NCBI RefSeq assembly: GCF_024701375.2
Contig: NZ_CP113910.1
Span: 5,518,001-5,582,000, forward strand
DNA from: Streptomyces sp. KMM 9044
GTDB lineage: Bacteria > Actinomycetota > Actinomycetes > Streptomycetales > Streptomycetaceae
Reading direction: 5' to 3'
DNA: 64,000 bases
Shown here: piece by piece, positions 19,583-27,770 of the stretch
Numbering within the stretch: position 1 is the first letter of the stretch
Layout of the letters: every line of letters starts with the position of its first letter
The notes under the pieces: model-generated
What the model saw: only the letters and a program-made list of their open reading frames with translations
Database searches by the model: none
Told to the model about the DNA's origin: nothing
Program-made: the position numbers and the translations under genes

Positions 19583-20431
19583 ATGAGACGACACGCAGGA
19601 CTGCCTGGCGCGCCCTTCGCTCTCCCCCTCACTCTCGCTCTGGGCGCGCTGCTGCTCGCGGGCTGCACCGTATCCGGATCCCCCTCCGGCTCCGGTGCGG
19701 ACGAGGGCTCCGGGGGGACCGGGGGCCCCGGTCCCCGCTGGCAGCCGGGTCCCGGTACCGACTGGCAGTGGCAGCTCAGCGGGCGCCTCGACACCTCGGT
19801 CGACGTACCGGTCTACGACATCGACGGGTTCGACCATTCCGGGGACACGGTCGCGCGGCTGCACCGCGACGGCCGGAAGGTCATCTGCTACCTGTCCACG
19901 GGCGCCCGGGAGGACTTCCGCCCCGACGCCGGGGACTTCCCCGACGAGGTGATCGGCCGCGGCAACGGCTGGGAGGGAGAGCGCTGGCTCGACATCCGGC
20001 GTACGGACATCCTGGAACCGATCATGGCCGAGCGGTTCGACATGTGCCGTGACAAGGGCTTCGACGCGGTGGAGCCGGACAACATGGACGGCTACCGCAA
20101 CCGCACCGGGTTCCCGCTCACCGCCGCCGACCAGCTCCGCTACAACCGCCTGATCGCCCGGCTCGCCCACGAACGCGGCCTGGCCGTCGGCCTGAAGAAC
20201 GACCTGGACCAGATCCCGCAGCTGGTCGGCGACTACGATTTCGCGGTCAACGAGCAGTGCGCCCAGTACGGCGAGTGCGCGCGGCTCACCCCGTTCGTCG
20301 AGGCGGGCAAGGCCGTCTTCCACGCCGAGTACGAACTGCCCACCGACCGCTTCTGCGCCGACTCCCGGCGGCTGAAGCTGAGTTCCCTGCTGAAGAAGTA
20401 CGAACTGGGGGTCTGGAGACAGGCCTGCTGA
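19583..20431 (+). CDS. GH114-like (TM1410/endo-alpha-1,4-polygalactosaminidase) lipoprotein
   Basis: A 282-aa lipoprotein. The lipobox LLLAGC ends a typical signal peptide (residues ~12-30), followed by a Ser/Gly/Pro-rich linker. The domain WQWQLSGRLDTSVDVPVYDIDGFD, VICYLSTGAREDFRPDAGDFPDEVIG, WEGERWLDIRR, GFDAVEPDNMDGYRNRTGFPLTAADQLRYNR fits the GH114 beta/alpha barrel. The family includes enzymes that cut galactosamine-containing polysaccharide, so a role on extracellular polysaccharide is likely but unproved. It is divergent from pepA across about 250 bp with no other gene. Confidence 0.9.
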   Translation: MRRHAGLPGAPFALPLTLALGALLLAGCTVSGSPSGSGADEGSGGTGGPGPRWQPGPGTDWQWQLSGRLDTSVDVPVYDIDGFDHSGDTVARLHRDGRKVICYLSTGAREDFRPDAGDFPDEVIGRGNGWEGERWLDIRRTDILEPIMAERFDMCRDKGFDAVEPDNMDGYRNRTGFPLTAADQLRYNRLIARLAHERGLAVGLKNDLDQIPQLVGDYDFAVNEQCAQYGECARLTPFVEAGKAVFHAEYELPTDRFCADSRRLKLSSLLKKYELGVWRQAC

Positions 20432-20470
20432 GGCCGGCACCGGGCACGCCGGGTGTCCGGCGAGGACCGC

Positions 20471-21262
20471 TCAGCCCAGCGCCGCGACGACGAGGACGGT
20501 CGTCGCCGCGCTCTCCGTCAGCGCGCCGAACACGTCGCCGGTGACCCCGCCGAAGCGGCGGACGCAGTGCCGCAGGAGGAGTTCAGCGGCTGCGGCCGAC
20601 AGCAGCACCGCGAGGACGGTACGGACGACGCCGTCCGTGCCGAGGAGAGCGCCCCCGGCCGCCGTCGTGCCGGTCACGGCGAGCGCGACGGCCGCCGCCC
20701 CCGGCCGCGGCACGACCCCGGCGACCGCGGCGCCCAGCCCTTCCGGACGGGCGGGCGGCACCCCGGCCCGGGCGGCGAGGGTGAGAGCGAGGCGGGCCGC
20801 GACCGCCGCGACCGCGGCGGCGAGCGCACCCCGGGTCCAGGAGTCGCCGTACGCCCGGGCCAGCGCGGCCACCTGGGCCAGCAGCACGAGAACGAGGGTG
20901 AGCACGCCGAACGGGCCGATGTCCGACTGCTTCATGATTCGCAGCGCGTCCTCGGCCGGCTTGCCGCTGCCGAGCCCGTCCGCGACATCGGCCAGCCCGT
21001 CGAGGTGCAGCCCCCGCGTGAGCACGGCGGGTACGGCGACGGTGGCGACGGCGGCGAGGAGCGCGCCCGCGCCGAGAAGCAGCAGCAGGAGTCCGACGGC
21101 GGCGGCCGCGGCGCCCACCACCAGCCCGGCGAGCGGGGCGCACAGCATGCCGCCGCGCGCGGCCGGGCGGTCCCAGCGGATCACCCGGACCGGGAGCACG
21201 GTCAGGGTGCCGAAGGCGAAGCGGAGGCCGTCGGACAGCGAGGCCGGGAAGGGGGCGGGCAC
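20471..21262 (-). CDS. cobS: Adenosylcobinamide-GDP ribazoletransferase (cobalamin synthase)
   Basis: A 263-aa integral membrane enzyme joining adenosylcobinamide-GDP to alpha-ribazole. Conserved parts are LRFAFGTLTVLPV near the N-terminus, LTRGLHLDGLADVADGLGSGKPAEDALRIMKQSDIGPFGVL (the HLDGLADxxDG motif) and HCVRRFGGVTGDVFGA near the end. Several long Ala/Leu membrane helices are seen. Start is the GTG at 21262, only 60 bp from the divergent membrane-protein gene. Its partners cobT and cobU are in the next 6 kb. Confidence 0.95.
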   Translation of the reverse strand: MPAPFPASLSDGLRFAFGTLTVLPVRVIRWDRPAARGGMLCAPLAGLVVGAAAAAVGLLLLLLGAGALLAAVATVAVPAVLTRGLHLDGLADVADGLGSGKPAEDALRIMKQSDIGPFGVLTLVLVLLAQVAALARAYGDSWTRGALAAAVAAVAARLALTLAARAGVPPARPEGLGAAVAGVVPRPGAAAVALAVTGTTAAGGALLGTDGVVRTVLAVLLSAAAAELLLRHCVRRFGGVTGDVFGALTESAATTVLVVAALG

Positions 21263-21310
21263 CGGCGCAGGTTACCCGGTGGTCAGCAGGGCACCCCGGG
21301 CAGCCGTGGA

Positions 21311-21316
21311 TAAAGT
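21311..21316 (+). promoter_or_regulatory. -10 element of a probable leaderless promoter
   Basis: TAAAGT lies 6 bp before the ATG at 21323. A start of transcription 6-7 nt downstream would fall on the start codon, and no Shine-Dalgarno sequence is present. The -35 is not obvious. Confidence 0.45.
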
Positions 21317-21322
21317 GCGCCC

Positions 21323-22087
21323 ATGGGGCATTGGTTGCAGCGGAACTTCGTCGAGCCGGGTAAGCTGCCGCTGCTCCTCGCCCTCACCGCCTTCGTCCTC
21401 ACCTTCGTGATCACCCGGGTCGTCACCCGGCTGATCCGGGCCGGCAAGGGTCCCTTCGGCAACGTGAAGGCGGGCGGTCTGCACATCCACCACGTCGTGC
21501 CCGGCGTGATCCTCACCGTCGGCGGCGGCTTCGGCGCGGTGGCGGGCGGTCGGCACGGCTTCGGGCCGGCGCTCAGCGCGGTCGTCTTCGGTATCGGCGC
21601 CGGTCTCGTCCTGGACGAGTTCGCGCTGATCCTGCACCTCGACGACGTCTACTGGACCGAGGCGGGCCGGCAGAGCGTCGAGGTGGTCGTCCTCACCGCC
21701 GCGATGGTCGGGCTGGTGCTGTTCGGGTTCTCGCCGTTCGGCGTCGACGACCTGAGCGAGGACGAACTCCAGAACCGCGCGGGCGTCGCCCTGAACGTCG
21801 CGGTCAACTTCCTCTTCTCGCTCATCGCCCTGAGCAAGGGCAAGACGAGGATCGCCGTGCTCGGCGTGATCGTGCCCCTCGTCGCCGTGATCGGCGCGCT
21901 GCGCCTGGCCCGCCCCGGCTCGCCCTGGGCGAGACGCTTCTACCGGCACAGGCATCGCGCCCGCGCCCGCGCCGTCCTCCGCGCCTACCACCACGACCTC
22001 CGCTGGTCGGGACCCCGCCGCACCCTCCAGGACTGGATCGGCGGCACACCCGACCCGGACCCGCCCCGACCGCTCGAACGCGGCTGA
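21323..22087 (+). CDS. Conserved integral membrane protein
   Basis: A 254-aa membrane protein that I do not assign to a known function. It has about six hydrophobic segments (LPLLLALTAFVLTFVITRVVTRLI; VVPGVILTVGGGFGAVAGG; ALSAVVFGIGAGLVLDEFALIL; SVEVVVLTAAMVGLVLFGFSPFG; VALNVAVNFLFSLIAL; IAVLGVIVPLVAVIGAL) and a strongly basic, Arg/His-rich cytoplasmic tail. The cluster KAGGLHIHHVVPG and the DEFALILHLDDVYW block look conserved and could bind a metal (inference). It is divergent from cobS and appears leaderless. Confidence 0.85.
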   Translation: MGHWLQRNFVEPGKLPLLLALTAFVLTFVITRVVTRLIRAGKGPFGNVKAGGLHIHHVVPGVILTVGGGFGAVAGGRHGFGPALSAVVFGIGAGLVLDEFALILHLDDVYWTEAGRQSVEVVVLTAAMVGLVLFGFSPFGVDDLSEDELQNRAGVALNVAVNFLFSLIALSKGKTRIAVLGVIVPLVAVIGALRLARPGSPWARRFYRHRHRARARAVLRAYHHDLRWSGPRRTLQDWIGGTPDPDPPRPLERG

Positions 22088-22490
22088 CGGGACGGAGACT
22101 CGCTCCGGAGTGCGGCGCCCCGGCCGGCAGAGGGGGCGGGCTGTCCGGGACGTGGCCCCGGTGGAAGGTCTTCCGGTCGCCCCGCGGTCGCGGCCGGCCG
22201 TGCCCCTTCCGGGCTCGCGCCCCGCTGCGTCGGACGCGGGGAGGCAGCGGGACGTTGCTCCGGGGCGGTCGCTCGGGGGCTTGGGGACGGCTACTCGGGC
22301 TTCGAAGCCGGGGCCGGCTCCGGCTGCCCGTCGGCCACCGGCTGCTGTGAGGCCGCCGGCGTTCCCGGGGTCTTTGGCGCCTCGGGCGACTCTGCTGCTC
22401 AATTCGGGGGATGGTCACGCACCGCATCCGAGAGGGGCCGGACCGCCTCCTCGCGAGGCCCGTTCCACGCGCCCCGTCGACAGGTCGGCG
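22088..22490. other. 403-bp non-coding interval between the membrane protein and cobT
   Basis: No supported gene. It holds an imperfect inverted pair, CTCTGCTGCTCAATT (22390-22404) and the complement of CTCTGTTGCTCAATT (22501-22515). The second copy is the end of the cobT coding region. No cobalamin riboswitch box was recognised here. Confidence 0.5.
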
Positions 22491-23627
22491 TCACTCTCCG
22501 CAATTGAGCAACAGAGTCTCGGGCCGGTCCGCTTCGGTCGGGCGGTCCGAGGGCGCCGGCGCCTTCGGGATCTCCGACTCCTCGGGGCGTTCCGGAAGCT
22601 CCGCGGCCAGGGCGGCCGCGGCCTGGACCAGAGGGAGGGCCAGGAGGCCGCCCGTGGCCTCGCCCACGGTGACGCCGTGGGCGAGGAGCGGTTCCATCGC
22701 CATCCGGTCCAGCGCCTTCGCCTGGCCCGGCTCGCCGCTGTCGTGCGAGGCCAGCCACCAGTCCGGCGCCCGGAACGCGATCCGCTGTGCCACCAGCGCG
22801 CACGACGCCGTCACGACCCCGTCGAGTACGACCGGCATCTTCCGCACCGCGGCCTGCAGCAGGAAGCCCGTCATCGCGGTGAGGTCGGCTCCGCCCACCG
22901 TCGCCAGCAGCCGCAGCTGGTCACCGAGCACCGGCCGGGCCCGCCGCAGCGCGTCACGGATCGTCGCGCACTTGCGCATCCAGGCCAGGTCGTCGATCGC
23001 CACGCCGCCGCGCCCGGTGACCACGGACGCGTCCGTCCCGCACAGCGCGCCCACCAGCACGCCCGCCGCCGTGGTCCCGCCCACGCTCACATCACCGAGC
23101 ACCACCAGATCCGTACCGGAGTCGGCCTCCTCGTCGGCCACGGCGACCCCGGCCCGGAACGCCGCCTCGGCCTCCTCCGGCGTCAGCGCGTCCTCGACGT
23201 CGATCCGTCCGCTGCCGCGCCGCACCCGGTGCCGTACGACGTCCTCGGGCAGGGCGTCCGGATCGCAGTCCAGGGCCATGTCGACCACCCGCACCGGCAC
23301 CCCGAGCCGCCGGGCCAGCACGGACACCGGTCGGCCGCCCTCCAGCACCTCGCGCACCAACTCCCCGGCGCTGCCCGCGGGCCGCGCCGAGACACCCAGC
23401 CGGGCGACCCCGTGATCTCCGGCGAAAAGGACGACCCGCGGCCGTTCGACCGGCCGCACCGGCACCGCGGACTGCGCGGCCGCCAGCCACTCACCCAGCG
23501 CGTCGAGGCGGCCCAGCGACCCGGGCGGCACGACCTGGCGCTCGCGGCGAGCCTCCGCGTCACGGCGTACCCCGCCGTCCGGACGCTCGATCAGATCCGT
23601 GAAGTCGTCGAGATTCAGCGCGCTCAT
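22491..23627 (-). CDS. cobT: Nicotinate-nucleotide--dimethylbenzimidazole phosphoribosyltransferase
   Basis: A 378-aa enzyme that activates the lower-ligand base to alpha-ribazole phosphate for CobS. Family blocks: PPGSLGRLDALGEWLA, VVLFAGDHGVARLGVSA, LVVLGDVSVGGTTAAGVLVGALCG, PVVLDGVVTASCALVAQRIAF and the region ending GEATGGLLALPLVQAAAALAAE, which carries the expected catalytic glutamate. The last ~35 residues (PERPEESEIPKAPAPSD and on) are an acidic/proline tail beyond the enzyme core. Start: ATG 23627. The terminal codons overlap one arm of an inverted repeat described elsewhere. Confidence 0.95.
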   Translation of the reverse strand: MSALNLDDFTDLIERPDGGVRRDAEARRERQVVPPGSLGRLDALGEWLAAAQSAVPVRPVERPRVVLFAGDHGVARLGVSARPAGSAGELVREVLEGGRPVSVLARRLGVPVRVVDMALDCDPDALPEDVVRHRVRRGSGRIDVEDALTPEEAEAAFRAGVAVADEEADSGTDLVVLGDVSVGGTTAAGVLVGALCGTDASVVTGRGGVAIDDLAWMRKCATIRDALRRARPVLGDQLRLLATVGGADLTAMTGFLLQAAVRKMPVVLDGVVTASCALVAQRIAFRAPDWWLASHDSGEPGQAKALDRMAMEPLLAHGVTVGEATGGLLALPLVQAAAALAAELPERPEESEIPKAPAPSDRPTEADRPETLLLNCGE

Positions 23628-23819
23628 TCGCCGAACAGTACCGGCCCGGATCGAACACGCCGGAGCCCCGGGGCCCGTCGTCGGCATCATCCGGGCCGCG
23701 CCGTCGGCATTCCGTCCGCCGGACGGCGCCACCCCGGCGTCATTGCACCCGGGAGAGCCATCCGATCCGTAACGTTTTACGAGGGAATGTCGTCACCGAA
23801 CTCCACACCTGCCCGCCCG

Positions 23820-23879
23820 CACCCCTCCCCGCACCCCTCCCCGCACCCCTCCCCGCACCCCTCCCCGCACCCCTCCCCG
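23820..23879. repeat. 12-bp tandem repeat, five copies
   Basis: The unit CGCACCCCTCCC repeats in direct tandem just ahead of the methyltransferase start and its ribosome-binding site (GGAG near 23891). It is very pyrimidine-rich on the plus strand. The copies appear exact. It would be transcribed as leader if the promoter is upstream of it. Confidence 0.85.
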
Positions 23880-23901
23880 CCCCACTCACCCGGAGCCGCC
23901 C

Positions 23902-25038
23902 ATGTCCGTGCCCGACGCCCCCGACGCCCCCGACGCGCCCGCCGCCCCGTCGCCGGCCGCCCCCGGCGCCCCGGTCGTCCCCGCACAGCAGGCCGCCTCC
24001 GTACGGGTGCACGAGCCGCGCCGCGCGGACTGTCCCTGGTGCGGCTCGGCCCGGCTGCGCAACCGGCTGCGCACCGGCGACCTGCGGCGGCACCGGCCGG
24101 GCCGGTTCACCGTCGACGCGTGCCGGGACTGCGGACACACCTTCCAGAACCCCCGCCTCACCGCCGAGGGCCTGGCCTTCCACCGGCGGGCGCTGCGCGG
24201 GGCCCCCCGGGACGCCGTCACCGACGCGGTTCTCGCGCTGCGCGACGCCCCGCGCCGCCGCCGGGCCACGGCCCGCGCGATGCTGCGCTTCGGTGAACCG
24301 GAGAGCTGGCTGGACGTCGGCACCGGACACGCCCGCTTCCCGGACACCGCACGGGAGTTCTTCCCGTACACCGCCTTCGACGGCACCGACCTCACCGCGC
24401 GCGTCGAACGTGCCCGCGTCCTCGGCCGCGTGGAGGAGGCCCACATCGGCGCGCTGACGGACCCGAAGGTGCGGGCCCGGGTGGCGGCCCGCTACGACGT
24501 CGTCAGCCTGCTGCACCACCTCGAACACACCACCGACCCGCGGGCCGAACTCCACGCCGCCCTGGAAGCCCTGCGCCCCGGCGGCCATCTGCTCGTCGAG
24601 ACCCTGGACCCCGGCAGCGCGTTCGCCGCCCTGTTCGGCAGCCGGTGGCTGTCCTACGACCAGCCCCGGCGGCTGCATCTGCTGCCGCCGCACAACCTCC
24701 GGGCCGAACTGGAGTCGCTCGGCTGCACGATCGTCACCACCCGGTCCCGGCCCACCGGAGCCGGAGCCAGGCACCGCCCCGTGTACGTTCCGTACGACCT
24801 GGCCGGTGCCACCGCGCTGGCCCTCTCCCACGCCCTGCCCGCCCCGGACGCCCCCTGGCGTGCGATCCCGCCGACCCCGTTCCAGCAGCGCGTGCGCGCC
24901 GTACTGCTGCGTGCGGGCGCCCCGTTGGTCGCCGTCGTGGCACTGACGGACCTGACGCTGGCTCCCGTCCTGCGGCGCACCCCGTTCGCCAACGCGTACC
25001 GGATCATCGCGCGCAAGCCGGCGAACCGGCCGGACTGA
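23902..25038 (+). CDS. Class I SAM-dependent methyltransferase with N-terminal zinc ribbon
   Basis: A 378-aa protein. After a Pro/Ala-rich start (residues 1-35) comes a CPWCGS ... CRDCGHTFQNPR zinc-binding pair, then a Rossmann methyltransferase (WLDVGTGHARFPDTAREFFP motif I, FDGTDLT, YDVVSLLHHLEHTTDPRAELHAALEALRPGGHLLVET). The HHLEHTTDP block is typical of Methyltransf_23-type enzymes seen in surface-sugar or small-molecule pathways. The substrate cannot be inferred. It is enclosed by the leftward cobT and cobU but faces the other way, so membership of the cobalamin pathway is doubtful. Confidence 0.88.
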   Translation: MSVPDAPDAPDAPAAPSPAAPGAPVVPAQQAASVRVHEPRRADCPWCGSARLRNRLRTGDLRRHRPGRFTVDACRDCGHTFQNPRLTAEGLAFHRRALRGAPRDAVTDAVLALRDAPRRRRATARAMLRFGEPESWLDVGTGHARFPDTAREFFPYTAFDGTDLTARVERARVLGRVEEAHIGALTDPKVRARVAARYDVVSLLHHLEHTTDPRAELHAALEALRPGGHLLVETLDPGSAFAALFGSRWLSYDQPRRLHLLPPHNLRAELESLGCTIVTTRSRPTGAGARHRPVYVPYDLAGATALALSHALPAPDAPWRAIPPTPFQQRVRAVLLRAGAPLVAVVALTDLTLAPVLRRTPFANAYRIIARKPANRPD

Positions 25039-25077
25039 CCCCGCCCCCGGCCCCGTTCGGGCCCCGGCCCTCGTGGC

Positions 25078-26277
25078 TCACCCACGGAGCACCAGTGCCT
25101 GGCCCGCCACCACCAGCAGCACCTGTTCGCATTCCTGCGCGAACATCGCGTTCAGCCGCCCGAGCTCGTCCCGGTACCGGCGGCCGGACGCGGTGGCGGG
25201 GACGATGCCCGAGCCCACCTCGTTGGACACGGCGACCACGGTCCGCCGGGTCGCGCGCACCGTGTCCGTCAGCTCACGCACCCGTTCCCTGAGCGCCCGT
25301 TCCCCGCCGTCGGCCCACTCCGCGTCGTCCCACGCCCCGACGGAGTCCATGGCGTCCGTCAGCCACAGCGACAGACAGTCCACCAGCAGCGGCGGCCCGT
25401 CGCCCCCCAACAGGGGCACCAGGTCGCAGGTCTCCACGGTCCGCCACGACCCCGGCCGCCGCTCCCGATGAGCCGACACCCGGGCCGCCCACTCGGTGTC
25501 CCCGTTGCGGGACCCGCCGGTCGCCACGTACAGCACCTGGGGAAGGGACTCCAGCCGGCGCTCGGCCTCCACCGACTTGCCGGACCGCGCCCCGCCCAGG
25601 ACCAGCGTCCGGCGCGGCAGGTCGGGCACGTCCTCGTAGGCGCCCACCTCCAGCGTGGTCCCGTCCGGCACGGCGCGCGCCCCGGCCGCCGCGAGCCGGC
25701 GCCGCTCCTCCGCACCCGGCGGCACGTCGTGGTCGAGGTGCACGGCGATCACGTCCGTCGTCGGCCCGACCGCGCCCACCGCCCGCAGCCGCGCCAGCGC
25801 GTCCGGACGCCCCACGACGTCCAGCAGCACCATGGCGTACGTCCCGGCCGGCTCCTCCAGCCCGGCCGGCGCGGTCCCCGGCGGCAGATAGAGCAGCCGC
25901 CGCCCGTCCGGACCCGTCACGGCGTAGCCGGTGCCCGGCGCGTCCAGCGCCACCGCCCGCACCCGGTGACCCGTCAGCAGTGCCAGCTCCCGCCCGTCCG
26001 GCACCCGGCCCGGCTGCGGCAGCCCGGCGGGAACCTCGACCGCGGGGCCGTCGTGCGGATGGGAGAGCAGTACCTGGCGCACACCGCCCAGTGAACGCCC
26101 CGCGCGGGCGGCCGCGAACGCCACGCCCGGCGTCAGGTCGAGCAGCAACGAGCCGTCCACGAGCAGCGAGGTCGCCGCGCGCGCGTACGGACCGGCGGCC
26201 GACGCGCAGGCGGCGCAGGGACAGGCGGGGCGGGGCAGGCCCGCGGGGGCACCGGTGCCGAGCAGAGTGAGTTCCAC
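25078..26277 (-). CDS. cobU: Adenosylcobinamide kinase/guanylyltransferase fused to a metallo-beta-lactamase-like domain
   Basis: A 399-aa fusion. Residues ~1-205 look like a metallo-beta-lactamase-fold domain: ELTLLGTGAPAGLPRPACPCAAC at the front, VLLSHPHDGP where an HxHxDH site would be, and VIAVHLDHD later. From ~210 comes the CobU enzyme with P-loop LVLGGARSGKS, the RR-E region, YVATGG, and VDCLSLWLTDAM with VVAVSNEVGSGIVP. CobU phosphorylates adenosylcobinamide and adds GMP, feeding CobS. The HxHxDH site is incomplete (SHPHDG), so the N-terminal half may be non-catalytic. Start: GTG 26277; the open frame continues upstream. Confidence 0.93.
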   Translation of the reverse strand: MELTLLGTGAPAGLPRPACPCAACASAAGPYARAATSLLVDGSLLLDLTPGVAFAAARAGRSLGGVRQVLLSHPHDGPAVEVPAGLPQPGRVPDGRELALLTGHRVRAVALDAPGTGYAVTGPDGRRLLYLPPGTAPAGLEEPAGTYAMVLLDVVGRPDALARLRAVGAVGPTTDVIAVHLDHDVPPGAEERRRLAAAGARAVPDGTTLEVGAYEDVPDLPRRTLVLGGARSGKSVEAERRLESLPQVLYVATGGSRNGDTEWAARVSAHRERRPGSWRTVETCDLVPLLGGDGPPLLVDCLSLWLTDAMDSVGAWDDAEWADGGERALRERVRELTDTVRATRRTVVAVSNEVGSGIVPATASGRRYRDELGRLNAMFAQECEQVLLVVAGQALVLRG

Positions 26278-26420
26278 GGATCCGATTTTCTCCCCTCCCC
26301 CCGCCTCCTGCGCGCCCGGCCGGGCCTCGGGGCCTCCCGTTCGGGCCGGGCCCGCGGACCCCGGCACCGCACCTCGCCGTGTTGCCGTCGGTCCCCGGGG
26401 CTCCTTCCCCGAGCTCTCGG

Positions 26421-26460
26421 CTTCCCCCCACCTCCGACTTCGCTCGAGCGGGGCCCCCAT
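26421..26460. repeat. REP-like imperfect palindrome of streptomycete type
   Basis: A C-run, then ACTTCGCTCGAGCG, then a G-run reads like the short dispersed palindromes common in Streptomyces intergenic DNA. It lies in the cobU upstream region. The rest of 26278-26562 shows no gene and no recognisable cobalamin riboswitch. Confidence 0.4.
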
Positions 26461-26562
26461 GAGCAGGGGAGACCCCGGCCGGCTCACTCCTCCGCCCTGC
26501 GACGCACGGCACCGGGCCCCACTCCCTGATCCGGCCTGATCCGAACGAAAGGCCCTGTTCCC

Positions 26563-26601
26563 GATGATCCACCGGATCATCCGCCGGACAGGCTCTAGTC
26601 T
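26563..26601 (+). promoter_or_regulatory. Promoter candidate with an overlapping inverted repeat, upstream of the 70-aa gene
   Basis: The inverted repeat GATGATCC-ACC-GGATCATC (26563-26581) has perfect 8-bp arms. A TAGTCT hexamer at 26596-26601 is a good -10, and the -35 position would fall inside the repeat. This placement suits a repressor or activator site for the gene at 26667. Confidence 0.5.
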
Positions 26602-26666
26602 CTGGTCAGGGCCGGACCGTGATCCGGCTCCTGTTGTGCAGGTGCTCATACCCACGGGAGGCGTAC

Positions 26667-26879
26667 ATGGCGGCATGGACGTGGCGGTTCGAGAAGGCGG
26701 ACGGGACGCAGGTCGGGCCCGTGGTGACGCCGGAGGACTTCACCACGCAGGGGGACGCCGAGTCCTGGATCGGAGAGAACTGGAAGGCGCTGGTGGAGGG
26801 CGGCGCCGACCAGGTACGGCTGCTTGAGGACGACACGGAGATCTACGGGCCGATGAGCCTCCACGCGGACGAGACGTGA
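26667..26879 (+). CDS. Small conserved actinobacterial protein, 70 aa
   Basis: A 70-aa acidic protein, MAAWTWRFEKADGTQVGP then DFTTQGDAESWIGENWKALVEGGADQVRLLEDDTEIYGPMSL. I recall similar short proteins across streptomycetes but no known function. A strong GGGAGG precedes the ATG at 26667. An in-frame ATG at 26619 would add 16 residues that do not look conserved. It stands alone, with its own promoter candidate and inverted repeat, and faces the methyltransferase on its right. Confidence 0.85.
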   Translation: MAAWTWRFEKADGTQVGPVVTPEDFTTQGDAESWIGENWKALVEGGADQVRLLEDDTEIYGPMSLHADET

Positions 26880-26922
26880 GCGTTCGGGCGGGGGCTCACG
26901 CCCTCGCCCGTCCCGCGTCCGC

Positions 26923-27732
26923 TCAGTCCCGCACGCCGCACAGGTGGAACAGCGACGCCACCCCGCGGTAGGGGTCCGTCCGGCCGGCCCGCTCCTCGAC
27001 CGCGAGGAGCGCCGCCAGGTCGTCGGGACAGCCGGGAGTGTGCGCGACCCGCGCTCCGTCCACCGCCGTGTCCGTGAAGACCCGTACGCCGTACCAGGTG
27101 TGCAGTGGCGCACCGAGCCCCGCGAGGGTTGCCGTCAGGTCCGTCAGCCGGTCGGCCCGCACCTCGAGCCCTGAGCCGTCCCTGTGGCGCGCCGAGTCGA
27201 ACGCGGCCAGCGCCCCGGCCCAGTCGCCGCGCAGGCCGGACCGCATCGCCGGTGCGTCGCCGTTGCGCACCAAGAGCGACAGCAGGCCGCCGGGAGCGAG
27301 CATCCGGGCCAGCCCCGCCACCAGCGGGTCCGGCTCCGCCACGTACATCAGCACGCCGTGGCAGAGCACCACGTCGAAGCTGCCCGGCAGGAAGTGTACC
27401 CCGGTGTCGCGGCCGTCACTCTCGATGACCCGCACCCGCTCGCGGATGCCCTCGGGTTCCCCGGCGAGCACCGCGCGTGCGGCGGCGATCATCTCCGTGT
27501 CCCGCTCCAGACCGGTCACCTGGTGGCCGACCCGTGCCAGGCGCAGCGCCTGCGTGCCCCGGCCCATGCCGACATCCAGCACGCGCAGCCGTCGCCCGAC
27601 CGGGAACCGCCCCGCTATCTGTTCGTCGAGCTGCCGGGCCACCAGCTCCTGCTGCACGACCTCCCGCAGGTTCCCGGGCGGCCCGGCCGTCCCACCCGCC
27701 TTCGGCGCGGAGTGCGGGGCCTGCGCGGGCAC
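26923..27732 (-). CDS. Class I SAM-dependent methyltransferase
   Basis: A protein of at least 269 aa. Motif I is RLRVLDVGMGRGTQALRLARVGHQVTGLERD, the acidic loop is VIESDGRDTGVHFLPGSFDVVLCHGVLMYV, and ARMLAPGGLLSLLVRNGD follows. This is the UbiE/CmoA-like Methyltransf_11/25 pattern. The C-terminal LHTWYGVRVFTD and CPDDLAALLAVEERAGRTDPYRGVASLFHLCG resemble tRNA-uridine carboxymethyl-type enzymes, but the substrate is not certain. Start is uncertain. The GTG at 27732 lacks a good ribosome-binding site, while a CTG at 27774 overlaps the DUF3043 stop (CTGA) and would add 14 residues. Translational coupling with DUF3043 is likely. Confidence 0.88.
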   Translation of the reverse strand: MPAQAPHSAPKAGGTAGPPGNLREVVQQELVARQLDEQIAGRFPVGRRLRVLDVGMGRGTQALRLARVGHQVTGLERDTEMIAAARAVLAGEPEGIRERVRVIESDGRDTGVHFLPGSFDVVLCHGVLMYVAEPDPLVAGLARMLAPGGLLSLLVRNGDAPAMRSGLRGDWAGALAAFDSARHRDGSGLEVRADRLTDLTATLAGLGAPLHTWYGVRVFTDTAVDGARVAHTPGCPDDLAALLAVEERAGRTDPYRGVASLFHLCGVRD

Positions 27733-27770
27733 GGCTACAGGTGCCGTGCCGTCGGCGAACGGCGTGGTGC

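Noticed and set aside
22088..22490. Cobalamin riboswitch ahead of the cob genes
   Set aside because: No B12-box-like conserved block was recognised here or upstream of cobU (26278-26660) or cobS.
19500..26300. A biosynthetic gene cluster formed by the cob genes, methyltransferases and GH114 lipoprotein
   Set aside because: Genes point in alternating directions with separate promoters and have ordinary core functions; no synthase or resistance gene is present.
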